From Baylisascaris procyonis (Eukaryota > Nematoda > Chromadorea > Rhabditida > Ascarididae), in the NCBI GenBank assembly GCA_037389465.1, contig JAZARR010000212.1:4296001-4360000 (forward strand): a stretch of DNA of 64,000 nt. Direction: 5' to 3'. A program made the position numbers and the translations under genes. The notes under the pieces are model-generated. The model was given only the letters and a program-made list of their open reading frames with translations, searched no databases and was not told where the DNA came from. Shown here one piece after another: positions 1 to 11,202 of this stretch. Each line of letters opens with the position of its first letter. The stretch's first letter is position 1.

Positions 1-2878
1 AAATAGAAACAAGCTGAAAGGTTCTTGCATCGGTATGCTGCTCTGTTGTTATTCTATTCGTGTAGTAAACACAACTGTTGCAACGAAATCGCTTCCTAAG
101 CGAAATAACAGCTATGATAAGTAAAGCATCAAAACATGTGCGTAATACTACGTGAAGACAATGTGAAATGCCCGCTCTTTTCCTATCATTGAACGACGTC
201 TTAAGTGAACAGCAAGAAATATCAAAAAGCGCTCGGCGATCTTGCCACCAATTTGCCCTATCCGATGTCTTTTTTCACGCCACATTCACCCTCATCCGTT
301 GATCGTAGACACCCGTTTTGCATATGTTAAGAAAGTCACCAAATTTTGCCGCAAGGAAGAAGTGAAAAGGCATACCAGGGATGCAGAAACGGCGACATAT
401 GCTTTTCACGAAATCGCCGATCGTTTAAAGCGGTTCAGCCATTATCCAAATGAAAAATGGGATAATGCCACATAGGCTTAAGCTAACGAGCCTTGTCGGC
501 TGTAACATTTCTTCAGACTACCAGAAGAATGGGTTTTAACGCCATTAGTTAAATAAATTGTCATAAAGCTTGAAAGTCATAAGAAAGTAAACTGTAGCTC
601 TTTCTTCCCACTTCTTTAGTCAGAAAAAAGGTGCTGAGGATAGAATTATCGCCGAGACAGAACTCTTAGCCAACTAGCGGTCTTTTCCAAATGGCCACGC
701 ATTCATCTCATAAAATTTCTCTGAAAAAGGGCTGAAGGAGTGAAAAGGATTTATGAGCATTTGGAAAGGAGGTAGGAGTTGAAACGAAAGCAAAAAAAAA
801 ATGATTAAAGGAACACAGAGGTGAGAAAGCAAAAAAAAACGAAAAAGTTCTCTTGTGTCTACCTCGATTGCGCTCTCAGTCTTTTGCAGTTTCCAGTTTA
901 GTGGAGCGGTACCAATACCGTTATAAGCAGCCATACGCCCAATGCTAACGATTTGCACTGTTACAGCGAATGACAGCTGCCGCAGAACGCAGTCTCCTCA
1001 TTAACCACACAGTCGTACTAACCTGCTCCCGTAGGCATACGCACACGTATAATCACGCATACATACGAATAAACGCACATACACACAAACACAAGCACAC
1101 ACGAAAGCAGTTGACGTTTTGGGAGTGGATAGGGGCATGGAAGGTTGGATGACATGCATGCCTTATAGTAGGCTGGCCTAAAGTGGCATTGATGGTGAAA
1201 TAAATGAAGCAATGCATATTGACGTACCCACCGAGTCATCGTACAAGTAAGTCTTCACGAAAAACTATTTTCCTCACAATCGACCGATTGGCTCAACAGT
1301 AAATTTTGAATGCTGAAATTCTAGCAATCAGTAAGAATGAAGCTGTATTTGGTTGGCCCTCTGAAGGTAGAATATAATCGTGAAATTCGACGATTTCTAC
1401 TCTCTCATATTTGGTTGTCAGATTGCGAAATAGGCGTTGATGCACGTACATATATATGAAACGACGCCACTGTACTCACTAGGTTTTCTTTCCCCCATCT
1501 TCGCTCCACTCCTCTCCATTGGAAAAAAAGAGGATTTTAACTAAGTTTCCAATACTGGAAAGGATGCCTATTTGTGGTATAAATCGCTTAAGTCATTTGT
1601 CGAGGAAAAGCACTGGCAACCGCTCTACTAAGCTTTGGCAGCTAGCGATGATGCTGTAGAATGATGTAGGAGACGGGGCAAAACGGAGAGGCAAGCAGAT
1701 AGTATGAACTGTTGCTGTAATTGGTTCGAAGTATCTCCGTTTATTTATTGCTTCTATGCAGTGTCGACGCTTTGAATTCTTTCGAGCATGTTCCGCAAAT
1801 ATCACGTTGCATCCACTCAATGATTCATTATTCAATTCTTTTCCTCATCATTTTTTTAACTACCTCGAAAGTTAAAAGTATTAGAAAGCTATGGCACTGT
1901 CGAAAAAGTAGAAAAAATATAATCTCCAGGTCGTGCATTTTTCATTCAATTTAATTGCATATAAAAAACAAGAGCAAAAAATATCAACGACGAGCAATTT
2001 GATGAGTTTTCAAAGAGATTTTCTTGACGTTGAGTAAAACTGAACATTTGCATATCAACTGAGAATGCAGAGAATAATTATCGTCGTCATTGTGCTTGAA
2101 AGTTAGCATTTTCCCCTTTTGAAGACTAATTCGAAGGCTTTTGATGTATAGTTAACAAAGAAAAGAATGCGAATTCTGTTGTCGGCTGCACCAAGATACC
2201 TTTAAAGGTAATAGTTAATTTCACCAGCTTAAAAGGTTATTTCGATGTGTTGACTGATGTCGCTGCCGCGAAACATTTCGTAGGGACCAACACTTTCTTT
2301 TCGCTTCTGAATCGTCGAAGCATCAGAACTGAATTCTTTCAAATAGGCTCCATATTAGTGGATATTCTATTGTTGCCATATTATTTTGCACAATGTGAAA
2401 TACCTAAAGTAGAGCGATTAGAAGCAAAGATTGCGCAAAGAGGATAAACTGAATTCTTCGTTCTTTAATAATGCCGAAGAGATTATTTGAGGGCTTCCCT
2501 CATCTCGCTCTTTGAGCACGATACTCCTATCCATTGGCATTGCAGAGCAATAGGTCTGATCCATAGAATGCCGCAGGTAGGAAGGATAATCGATGACTCA
2601 TCTGATGATCAAAAGAACGGAAAACAAGATAAGAACCTCCTAAGTGTAGTGTAGCCGAAGTGAGAGGCTAGTTGGATCGAGTATTCTATGATTGTTAAGG
2701 CCCAGACAGTATAACGCTCATTCTTGATAAAACTGAAATGAACACCAGCTTCGATGCAATAGAAGAAATAGAACGCCGATTGTGAGAGATTAGTGAACAC
2801 TGTAGGAGACACCCACACGTTTGCGAACAGTTTAAAGCCCCGAGGGCACCTCTGCCAGTCAGCAGACGTTGATTCGTG
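1..2878. other. Upstream region without a recognisable gene
   Basis: I see no exon that can be supported here. Short open frames on both strands have no family resemblance and no matching splice structure. The stretch 1035-1110 is a CA-rich low-complexity tract. The last few hundred bases presumably hold the promoter and 5' UTR of the calponin-like gene that starts at 2879, but no TATA box or initiator could be assigned. Confidence 0.5.
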
Positions 2879-5800
2879 ATGGCTACCCGAACAACCGCAG
2901 GCGGCATTGGCTTCGCTGTTATGCAAAAGGTAATCGTTTTCTCACTACTTGAACAAACAAATGCTGCAAAATTACTCTAAAATACCTATTCCATTACATG
3001 AGAGGTTGTAATTCTCCTATCATAAAATAGCGAAATAGGGCATAAATTTGTTGCAATGTGTTTGTGCATCACAAATGATCGACTAATTCCGAATGAGGGC
3101 GGAAGATGGTGGCGTTGATTTACTCCATTGCTGAGTTTATCGCCGAAGATAACGATGAATTCAGCATCGAATTTATGTTCTTTATATGGATCGAAAAATA
3201 ATGAGAACTTTTCTTTATCGAAGTTCACTTGCGGCTTGAAGATTCTCGCTTTGGTCATCCGAAGTCCTGATGACTAGGTTCGCCCCTTTCCCTTACAACC
3301 ATCTGGCGCATCTTATGCTTCACTGTGTGCAAAATTCGATTCGTAATGATTGGTATCTTCTTCCTTTTTTTTTAAATAAAGCAGAAGACCCTTATCGGTA
3401 CACAGCTATGAAAACGAAACAGATCACTGTATAGTGGAATGATTGCAGCAAGCATCGAAGTTCAATGAACAGGAAGCGCAGGCACTGCTTGAGTGGATCA
3501 AGAAACTAAGCGGTGAGAATATCTCAACGAACGGCGATCGCGAAAACTTCCTCGCACTGCTCAAAGACGGCACTCTCCTTTGCAAGTGCGTTCCTTTCTC
3601 ATTAAGCAATCGACAGTCGTTAGCTGCTCGTTCCTCTTTAGACGAAAGCATTTTCTTCTCTTATTGATTGCTTCGTATGTGTAGATTGGCGATAAATGCA
3701 GTACTAAATTTTAATCAAATCCATTCTTTCGACCAATTAAACTTACTCAGGTTTCGAAGTGATGTGATAGTGAAAAAGAAATTTTATTTCACTGATAAAG
3801 ATATGCATGCAAATATTAGCACTTTTCATAGTTCAGATGATTTAAGCACCTTTCACGACAATAAGCTCATCCTCACTGATGACATTTTCGTCACTTCCTC
3901 ATGACTTTCATTTATGAGCAATAGGAAAGCTACCATTTCAATCTATATTATATCAATGTGGAGAATATTTACTCAATACAGAAAATGATCTACATGGCTA
4001 GTGAGAATTACGGCATTGGAAGAACCACTTTTCACTTAACCATCAAGGTTTCGGTTAATGCAATTTTCGACAGAGATTATATTCTCTGTTTAGCATTAAT
4101 GCTGCTTATCAACGGAAAGTTTCCTTTACCGATTATTCTGTATAAAATTTGAACAGTGACATTTGAGATTCTGAAACTTTACGTGACGATGTTCTTCGAT
4201 ATTTTTCCCTTCAAACGAACTAAAAACCTGTCAACTACCGAATGAGGTGCTTTTTAGTATAAATGTCAAACGAAAACTCTTCAGTATAGAGTTCATCTTG
4301 AATGACTATCAATTAGGCTTAAATTACGCCGTTAAAATAAATGGATGGAACAAATACTCATTTCCCTTTACGCTTCAACAGGTGCTGTTATATTTAAAAC
4401 GGGCTCTCATTTTCAAGTTACAGGGGAAAGGAGAATTTTTCAGAAAACGAGAACCCTTTCCATTCCAAAAACATTCCCAAACATTCTGGTTCATTTTAAC
4501 TGTAGCAGTCAAATCGAGTCATGCACAAATGATATTTGCATTGCTCGCGAAAGCGGCTTATATGTACCTTAAAAAATTAAATTGAAAATAAATTTGCCAC
4601 ATTGAGCTGCTCATAAAATTGCTCTTAGTTGTGTGTTTGTTGTTAGTTGATGATTGAAATGAATTGATCTGAGTGCTTTCGGAGTGAGTTTTCGTTGTTG
4701 AAAACAAAGAGGCGAAACGACCGTATACCTCAGAGGTGGTGCTTTGTATTGCGAGCAACGAGGGCTGAATGAGCGTAGGCAGGCAGTTTTATTCTGCAGT
4801 ATGCAGCTTCTGCAACAACCCACCATTAAAACATTTAAAGCAACACACCTGTTGTGCTACTAGCGCACGCAGCTTTACGCTTTCACTCCTAGCAGCCTTC
4901 GTAATGAGAACACTTTCAGCCAGCACACTCCCTTAGCGTTGATGAAGCACTTATTTTTCCATCATTTCTGGATCTTCCCTACTTATCTACATTATTAGGG
5001 ATGAACACACCTCTTCTGCTTCGAACCCCCATTCTTGGGCACATCTGAAATTGCTTCCGTTTACAGCGCTGAATGAACATGATGATGAAATACGATTATA
5101 AATTAGTCAGAATCAAATTTGTTCTTGCCGAGTGTGATCATTAGTGCGCTTTCAGTGGCATTCCTTATAAAAGGAGTATTTGATATTTCGTTTAAAGGTA
5201 GCTGCATTTCTTATAAACAGGAATATTTAAACACAAAACAGGTAATTCTATCTTACGCGCTTTGGAAAAAAACTATAGATGGATATAAGCGACATTTTTT
5301 CATTAAAGGTTTCCCAGATTTGATTTTCAATTTGAATTACTACACTCCTCGAAAAGCATATGACGCGTCATCTTGCATGAAGACCAGCATCTTTGAGTGG
5401 TTACAAGATTTTGTAACAATTAAAGGCCACGTTATAAAATCCTGTAACGACATAGCCTTTTATTGCAGCTTTTGAACGAAGAGTTGAACTGCCTAATATA
5501 ATATCACCCTATTTCGTTGACCTCTTTATTTTCACAACTCAGGTGCGCCCAAATGGCAATTTCACTAGAAAATTCGTGAAGACCTCGGATGACAACAGAT
5601 GCAGTGCCGAGCATATTGTGAAATTAAACATCGGTACGAACAATTGATGAGGTATTTATAAAAGAATGCAACGGTGGAATGAAAGAGCACGTTTGTAAGC
5701 TTAAGGAAATAAATTTTCCCTGACTATTCCAATAGTGAGGAAGCTGTAATTGAGTCTTTTAGACTGGCAAACGGAATCGAGCCAGGAACCGTAAAAAAGA

Positions 5801-6783
5801 TCCAGAAGCCGATCTCAAATTTTGCCTGCATGGAGAATATAAACGCGTTTGTGAGTGCGGCCAAGAAATTTGGCGTTCCAACAGAAGAGACGTTCCAATC
5901 TGTTGATCTGTTCGAGGGTCGTGATCTTTTCTCGGTGTGCGTCACGCTGCTTTCCCTTGGACGCATCGTATGTTTATTTCCTTCTCATCGTAGAGTCTGC
6001 TAGTGATGCATGGATCTAGGATATATTTATATTATTTATTTGGCCGAGAACACTGTATTTCGCAATACATCATAAACACTCCAAATTGCACACTTTCACC
6101 TGATTTTTGAGAAGGTTTTTGGCAATGATAGTGATTTAACGCATTGAAATTGTTGGTCTTTAATGAACGGTACCATAAGAGGCGTATTATCTCACCTTGA
6201 CAAGTATGCAGCAGCACAATAATTGTGCACCTAGATCTGTGTAGTTGTGGTTGGACGCCATTCTCTTAAGTGCACTGGGTCCGACTGTCCTTCAAATGTT
6301 TCAACTGTTCTTCAAACGTTTCAAGAAGCACGTATGTGTGAATATACAGTTGAATCTTTCAGTTACAGCACTCTATGTTTCACTGTTATTAATACTAAAT
6401 ATGTTGCGCTAACGTACTGTAAATAGCACTAACATATTACAATGAAAAATTTCATCCCATGTATAGATGTTTAATCGTGTATAGATGAACGTTGTCAAGC
6501 AGCTAAAGTGTTGTGTGAAGATTCGACTAACATGTGTGTGGTATTGCAGTTGGAGAAACAAGGCAAACCGAACCCATTCTCTGGCTGAGCACCTCTGCCT
6601 TCCTGTGTGTTGTGCGCGCATTGAACGGCGTCCCTTGCGAGTTTGATTTTTATTGTTTCTCTCTCATCTTTTCTCGTGCTATATCGTCAAGACAATTGCC
6701 GATATTTACAGATGGAGAAGCAAGGGAAATCGTTCCCATCCATTATCAAACAGGACTTCAACTATAAGATTCCACAAATGTGA
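2879..6783 (+). CDS. Calponin/transgelin-like single-CH-domain protein, two alternative last exons
   Basis: Predicted actin-associated protein of the calponin/transgelin/muscle-protein-20 family. Exons: 2879-2929, 3449-3585, 5763-5967, then either 6550-6588 or 6712-6783. Splice phases agree at every junction (0, 2, 0), and the split codon after exon 2 gives Lys63. The protein is 143 or 154 residues. The CH domain covers about residues 20-130. Visible hallmarks are [17 protein letters not shown] near the N-terminus, [20 protein letters not shown], the block from about residue 78 containing [17 protein letters not shown], and the closing [20 protein letters not shown]. The start ATG opens a short leader ([17 protein letters not shown]), which is usual for the family. 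No calponin-like (CLIK) repeat follows the CH domain in either isoform, so this is a CH-only member rather than a full calponin. By family knowledge it would act in muscle or cytoskeleton. Intron 2 is 2.2 kb. A more exact orthology to one of the C. elegans cpn genes is not claimed. Confidence 0.88.
6550..6588 (+). CDS. Alternative last exon A of the calponin-like gene
   Basis: It follows the acceptor ATTGCAG and reads [12 protein letters not shown] then TGA, in phase 0 with exon 3. It would give the 143-residue isoform. Its first six residues match exon B (L/M-EKQGK), so the two exons appear to be a diverged duplicate pair. Confidence 0.75.
   Translation: MEKQGKPNPFSG
6712..6783 (+). CDS. 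Alternative last exon B of the calponin-like gene
   Basis: It follows the acceptor ATTTACAG and reads MEKQGK followed by a longer tail ending NYKIPQM then TGA, in phase 0 with exon 3. It would give the 154-residue isoform. A polyadenylation signal lies 42 bases beyond its stop codon. Confidence 0.78.
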   Translation: MEKQGKSFPSIIKQDFNYKIPQM

Positions 6784-6824
6784 AATACATCTTTGTGCCG
6801 TTTCTGTACTATTTATTCGGTGAC

Positions 6825-6830
6825 AATAAA
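6825..6830 (+). terminator. Polyadenylation signal AATAAA of the calponin-like gene
   Basis: A canonical AATAAA hexamer 42 bases after the stop codon of terminal exon B, a typical distance for a short nematode 3' UTR. No equally good signal was seen between exons A and B, so isoform A would either use this site too or a variant signal. Confidence 0.6.
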
Positions 6831-8391
6831 CAACGCATATGCGCGCATATCATTGTGATCACTTATGCAATTACACTATGTTTTATCGCATTTTTACGAT
6901 AGCCACTGTTACTGCAACAAACTCTACTCAGTTCCTTCAAAATTTCAGAATCATCCCTCGCAACATAAATGCATCGACATACTCTACGTCTTGAACATAT
7001 TAACGGAACTAGTTGGTTAATTACTTTCTAGAGTAATAACAAATGATGTGAATAATAAAATGACGGCAGAAGAAAATTTGCCATCAGCATTGTGCGCAAT
7101 TGGAGTTAAGCATTTAGAAATGTGAAATTTACTTTTGTGGATGACAGAATATTGAAAATGTGGCAGTAATGCTCACTGCATTCATTTTCAAACACGTTAA
7201 ATATGCCGATCGCGATGCCTGCGCATTTCCATACTATTCGATCTGAAAGTGGCATTACCGTGGGATACATGTAAGTATTTCTCAGCACTAAGAACAAAAT
7301 CTTCGATGAGCGATGAAGGGATATAAAAGTAGGCAACAATTATCTATGAAACAAAATAGACTCATTACAAATCACCAATGAGGCCTCCGCTACACTTGTA
7401 GCGAACCGTTGCGTTATCTGTAGCCGAAACGACATGGCTTTCAAAGACGACGCTTCCAAAAAGCAACAACTCCGGCTTTCCCCATCACAAATAAAGCAAT
7501 AATCAACCGCTATATATTCACCCATCCCACCTATGAAGTAATGAAAATCTTGGTTTGATCTTTTGAAGAAATTGGACTTGAGACCTTGTTGATATTAGCA
7601 AGTTTCCTTACTGGATCACCAACAACTCGATGAACGCGATAATTTTCCGTTTCAAGTGACGATGAAACACATTTGTAAACTAATGCGATATAATTTCCTT
7701 ATTTAGAAATATTTCGAAAGTGATATTAAGAAACGAACGACAGATGCAAAAGTGTGCTGACAATGTTTTCCTGAGCATATGCAACGAGGCCTTATACTGA
7801 AACACGATACAATAACCCTCGAGATACAGCACAGATGACTCATGAAAAGTCTTTAAGTGCTCCTCTCAACATTAAAAGGTATACAGATTAACCAGCAATC
7901 AACGGATCACGTAAAATGCGTGGAGCCTCTTAATACATTATAATGACTGCATTCCCTATCTCTAGATTTGCTGGGAAGCGACGCAGAAACAAAAGCAGGT
8001 GGATAGGCCGCGAGTATAATGGTTTTGTAATGCATCGCAAAAGCAGCGATTCATTAAAAAGTGTTCAGGAAAGTATCTAACAACCTCGGAGTAAAACGAG
8101 AAATCAAACACCTGACTGCGAAACTTCGATCACTGCATAGGGAATGCTCCACGACACGTCACATTCTTGGTGTTACATCGTTGAAGAGGAACACTGCGAA
8201 AACGATATAAGTAACATATATCTACCCTTTTGGAAAAATCTTCCGTGCTTCCTTGAATAGTGGCTCCAAAGGCTGCCACTGTGGAGTTTCACAAATTTGA
8301 AGTGTATGAACCTTATAAAGGATCATGAACCGAGAATGAGTGAGCAGGAACAACGAACTGAGGATGACGAACGTAATGCAAATAATTCAAC
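6831..8391. other. Intergenic, no gene recognised
   Basis: About 1.5 kb of AT-rich sequence between the calponin-like gene and the orphan frame at 8392. I looked here for the missing KIX exons of MED15 and found none. Short minus-strand frames at 7106-7525 show no family resemblance. Confidence 0.45.
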
Positions 8392-8829
8392 ATGAAAAAT
8401 AAACGGACTGAGTTTCAGCGCTGTAAAAGATCGGTCAGTAAATACGTCATTGAGGAACAGGTGTCTGCGCTTAAGCCTGCTGTGCTTTTTGAACAGTTTC
8501 TTCCTGAAGGACTAGAATTCTCGGAAGGAAAAATAAAAGAAATCAAAATAGCATCGATCCATTGGGTCCCAGAAAGCGAATCGATCCAAAATCGTCAGTC
8601 ATTGATGAGCGAGTGGTTTCTTCTGGAGAAAACCTGCCTGTTACAATCAAACGTTACTCACTTGCACAATGATTTAACGTTGCAAAAAGACAAAGAAACC
8701 TCTGCTGCAATTCAACTTAACACAATGCTTAATTATGAGGGGGAGGGATCTGCGCATATTCGCGCATGCCTCTTGAACGGAAAAGTCGCCATCAGGCCTT
8801 ATCTCAACTTTTATACCCAGTGTTCCTAG
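8392..8829 (+). CDS. Orphan 145-codon intronless open reading frame
   Basis: An uninterrupted frame from ATG to TAG, preceded by an in-frame TAA two codons upstream of the ATG. The codons use G/C at the third position more than the surrounding AT-rich DNA, and the composition is protein-like: charged, with no signal peptide or membrane segment. An acidic stretch includes PEGLEFSEGKIKEIKI. I do not recognise the family. It could be a small intronless gene, a retrocopy or a relic of a mobile element. The opposite strand also has an open frame over 8674-8877, so strand is not beyond doubt. Confidence 0.4.
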   Translation: MKNKRTEFQRCKRSVSKYVIEEQVSALKPAVLFEQFLPEGLEFSEGKIKEIKIASIHWVPESESIQNRQSLMSEWFLLEKTCLLQSNVTHLHNDLTLQKDKETSAAIQLNTMLNYEGEGSAHIRACLLNGKVAIRPYLNFYTQCS

Positions 8830-8982
8830 CCCACAAAAACTCTGAAGTAGATCTTTCTCGGGCGTCTGCAGAGCCATCGAGTTGTTTTCAACGAGGGGAT
8901 TATTCTATATATTCAATTTACATTTTCTTCCCGATATGACCTCACACTTATCTCAAGTCCACAAAACCCCCTTAAATTGACA

Positions 8983-9197
8983 TCTTTTAGCAGTTCGAGG
9001 GACTTGGAGATGTTGCCACCTCTTCAAGACGGTTCATGGCTCTCTCCGTTTTCTTTTGCTTACCTTCCACATCTTTTTCCACTCCTCTTTTCAGAGCTAA
9101 ATTTTGCATTGGTCGTCCATTGATGCATTCCATCGTTTTCACTGGTATCATTTCAAGGTTCTCATCGGCTTGTAGTATATCAAGTCGGAATCTTTCA
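8983..9197 (-). pseudogene. Coding-like antisense block, unidentified
   Basis: On the minus strand a frame of about 71 codons, too short from its first Met to stand out, reads as highly protein-like. It contains DILQADENLEMIPVKTMECI and ends in SPSPSNC before a stop. A consensus donor (GAAG|GTAAGC) lies inside it, so it may be an exon. A second minus-strand frame at 9523-9885 also looks coding. Together they may be parts of one decayed or unrecognised minus-strand gene or element. Boundaries are approximate. Confidence 0.25.
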
Positions 9198-9522
9198 TGT
9201 ACTCAAGATAGCGATGCTTACTTCATTTTTCACGTGGTCCTTATTGGAGATTTAAGCTGATTTCTTGTCATTAACGAATCGTGGCTTCCTGTGTTGGAGA
9301 ATGCCAGCAAACTTAACTGCCAAGACTGATTGTTCAAATTGCAAACAATTGGTGTTATGAACTGGTTATGAATTGGTGGGCATTACCTGCTAGGCAGGAC
9401 CATAAATACCACAACTTGAGAGTGGATTGGAAAGCAATAGGGGCGCTTCATCGCTAATCCTAGTGGGTGGTCTACCACCAATGCATAGACGTTACATATT
9501 GACTGAGCTCTAGCTGCCATTA

Positions 9523-9885
9523 TTATCGCCCAAGACTGGTTGCCACTGCATTGCCCAGAACATTCCCGCCACTCCTACTCAGATTGCCATTCGACTGCTT
9601 GTTTGGTGTAGCCTTTGCAACTTTCGCTATTGCTCCACCCACAAGGGATAGAGACCTCAAGTGTGATGCAATCAAAAGCGAATGAGGACATAGAATTAGA
9701 GAACAGCGAGGTGATGCTTCTATATGCGCTAAGGCGTTTCTTATCACTGCTGTAATACTTTTAAGGTTCACCAAATCTTCCTCGCTTTCATCGAGCATAT
9801 TTAAAAAAAAAAAAAAGATCATTCCCTGCTGCTCTATGAACAAGGTTTTTGGCGGCATGTACCTCTTTTTCCCAAAGATTTGCAA
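9523..9885 (-). pseudogene. Coding-like antisense frame upstream of MED15, unidentified
   Basis: A 120-codon minus-strand frame. Its second half is convincingly protein-like (for example LDESEEDLVNLKSITAVI and a hydrophobic stretch LILCPHSLLIASHL). The first codons run through a poly-A/T tract at 9801-9815 and are doubtful. No family is recognised. It sits about 330 bases upstream of the block at 8983-9197 on the same strand. Confidence 0.2.
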
Positions 9886-10427
9886 GCAATACAGTCCATT
9901 GCCATTCGAATCTTTGGACTACTGCGGTGCCCACTTACTTTTTACTACAGATGTTCTAAAATTTGAGAAGTTTGTCATACTCCTCTATTTGAGCTGCAGC
10001 GTAGGTGTCGGAAAATAGTTTAACGATGGTTGGACATCTAATCTGCCAGATAAAGTAGCGGTCACATTTTGCTTAATGCACTCGCCTGTATTGCAAGGGT
10101 GTTTATTTCTTTTTGAACAAAAAATGCACTTTCAAAAATTGACAGACTTTTGGGAGCTGCAAGAAACTAACTGTGTTAACGTTGTTGAATGTCCAAGTGA
10201 CTCCTAACTGAGAGTGTTGTTTGGAGCATGGAGTGTATCCAATATCAAGAGTTGGAAATATGGTTCGACTTTGGGTTGGAAATAGAATATGGTTCGACTG
10301 ACTGTCTTAAGAACGAAATGCCGTTATTCGCCGTTTTAATCAGAAAGCGACGAGCAATGCTCCTTCATTCCATTGCTTTGTTAAGTATTGAAAGTAAGAA
10401 GGTTCCGTTTCGCTGGGCCAAGCGAAA

Positions 10428-10455
10428 GCCTAAGCCTAAGCTTAAACCTAAGCCT
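10428..10455. repeat. Interstitial telomere-like tract
   Basis: About four and a half units of GCCTAA, the complement of the nematode telomere repeat TTAGGC, with two substitutions. It stands alone in intergenic DNA upstream of MED15. Confidence 0.6.
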
Positions 10456-11159
10456 CAGACTAATAAATATTTTCATCTTTCACAATATAGATAAGCGATA
10501 AATGCCGTGTTTTCACCGTATTTTTTGAGCCTTCCAACTTTATCCTTAGAACACTAATCTAGTGAATTGGTATAATTTTTTATTGGGCACCTTCATTGTA
10601 TCTATGAGATTGATATGAATGAATGCACAGTTAATATGTAGTCTCCTGAAAAAAATGAAGAATCGAGACTCTTATTTCTGAAGCCAAGATATTTGATGCA
10701 ATTCCACTTTAGTTGACAACAATTTTTAGCTGTAAAAATGAGGAAAACTTTCGAATGGATTTTTAGTGGGACGATGTTTTTTTTTTTTCAATCAACAAGC
10801 TTTAGTGGAACAAGTTATGCCAATGAACAGTTAAGTATTCCTGGATTATACGCTAGAGGGGAGGGTTTTGCAATTGATTTATGGTAAATGCAAGTATGCC
10901 CACCTTCATTTTTTCAGTAGCGGTTCAAGATCCGAAGATATAAGTCAGCGTTTTAGTGTTATTATGTTTACAGGCTTAAGCCTTGTGTTTCTCGATCTCG
11001 CTATGGTCAGCGTTTTGTGTTTCTATTATTTCGATCGTTCTTTGCTGTGTTTCGATGTGTGACCATCAATAGGAAGTGATATGTTGAAAATGAAATGAAT
11101 TGCAATGCGTTTGTTTTGCATTCGGCTTGTTAGATGAGAAGATGGCAACTGTTGTTAAC

Positions 11160-11202
11160 GTTGTTTAGTGCATTTCAGTTCCTTTTTTCAACGAGTGATA
11201 CA
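11160..11202 (+). promoter_or_regulatory. Acceptor site before the first MED15 exon seen
   Basis: A good acceptor (GCATTTCAG, ending at 11178) precedes the first ATG by 24 bases, and those 24 bases are open in frame. It is either the trans-splice acceptor of an mRNA starting at MNYGDH or an internal cis acceptor joined to upstream exons that would carry the KIX domain. The sequence alone does not decide. Confidence 0.4.

Noticed and set aside
2986..3258. Antisense frame in calponin intron 1 (contains [18 protein letters not shown])
   Set aside because: Looks mildly protein-like, but no splice sites, family or partner exons were found, and it is short enough to be chance.
4247..5475. Open frames of 112 and 118 codons in calponin intron 2
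   Set aside because: Very AT-rich Phe/Ile/Lys/Tyr composition, no conserved features, and consistent splicing of the flanking exons over them.
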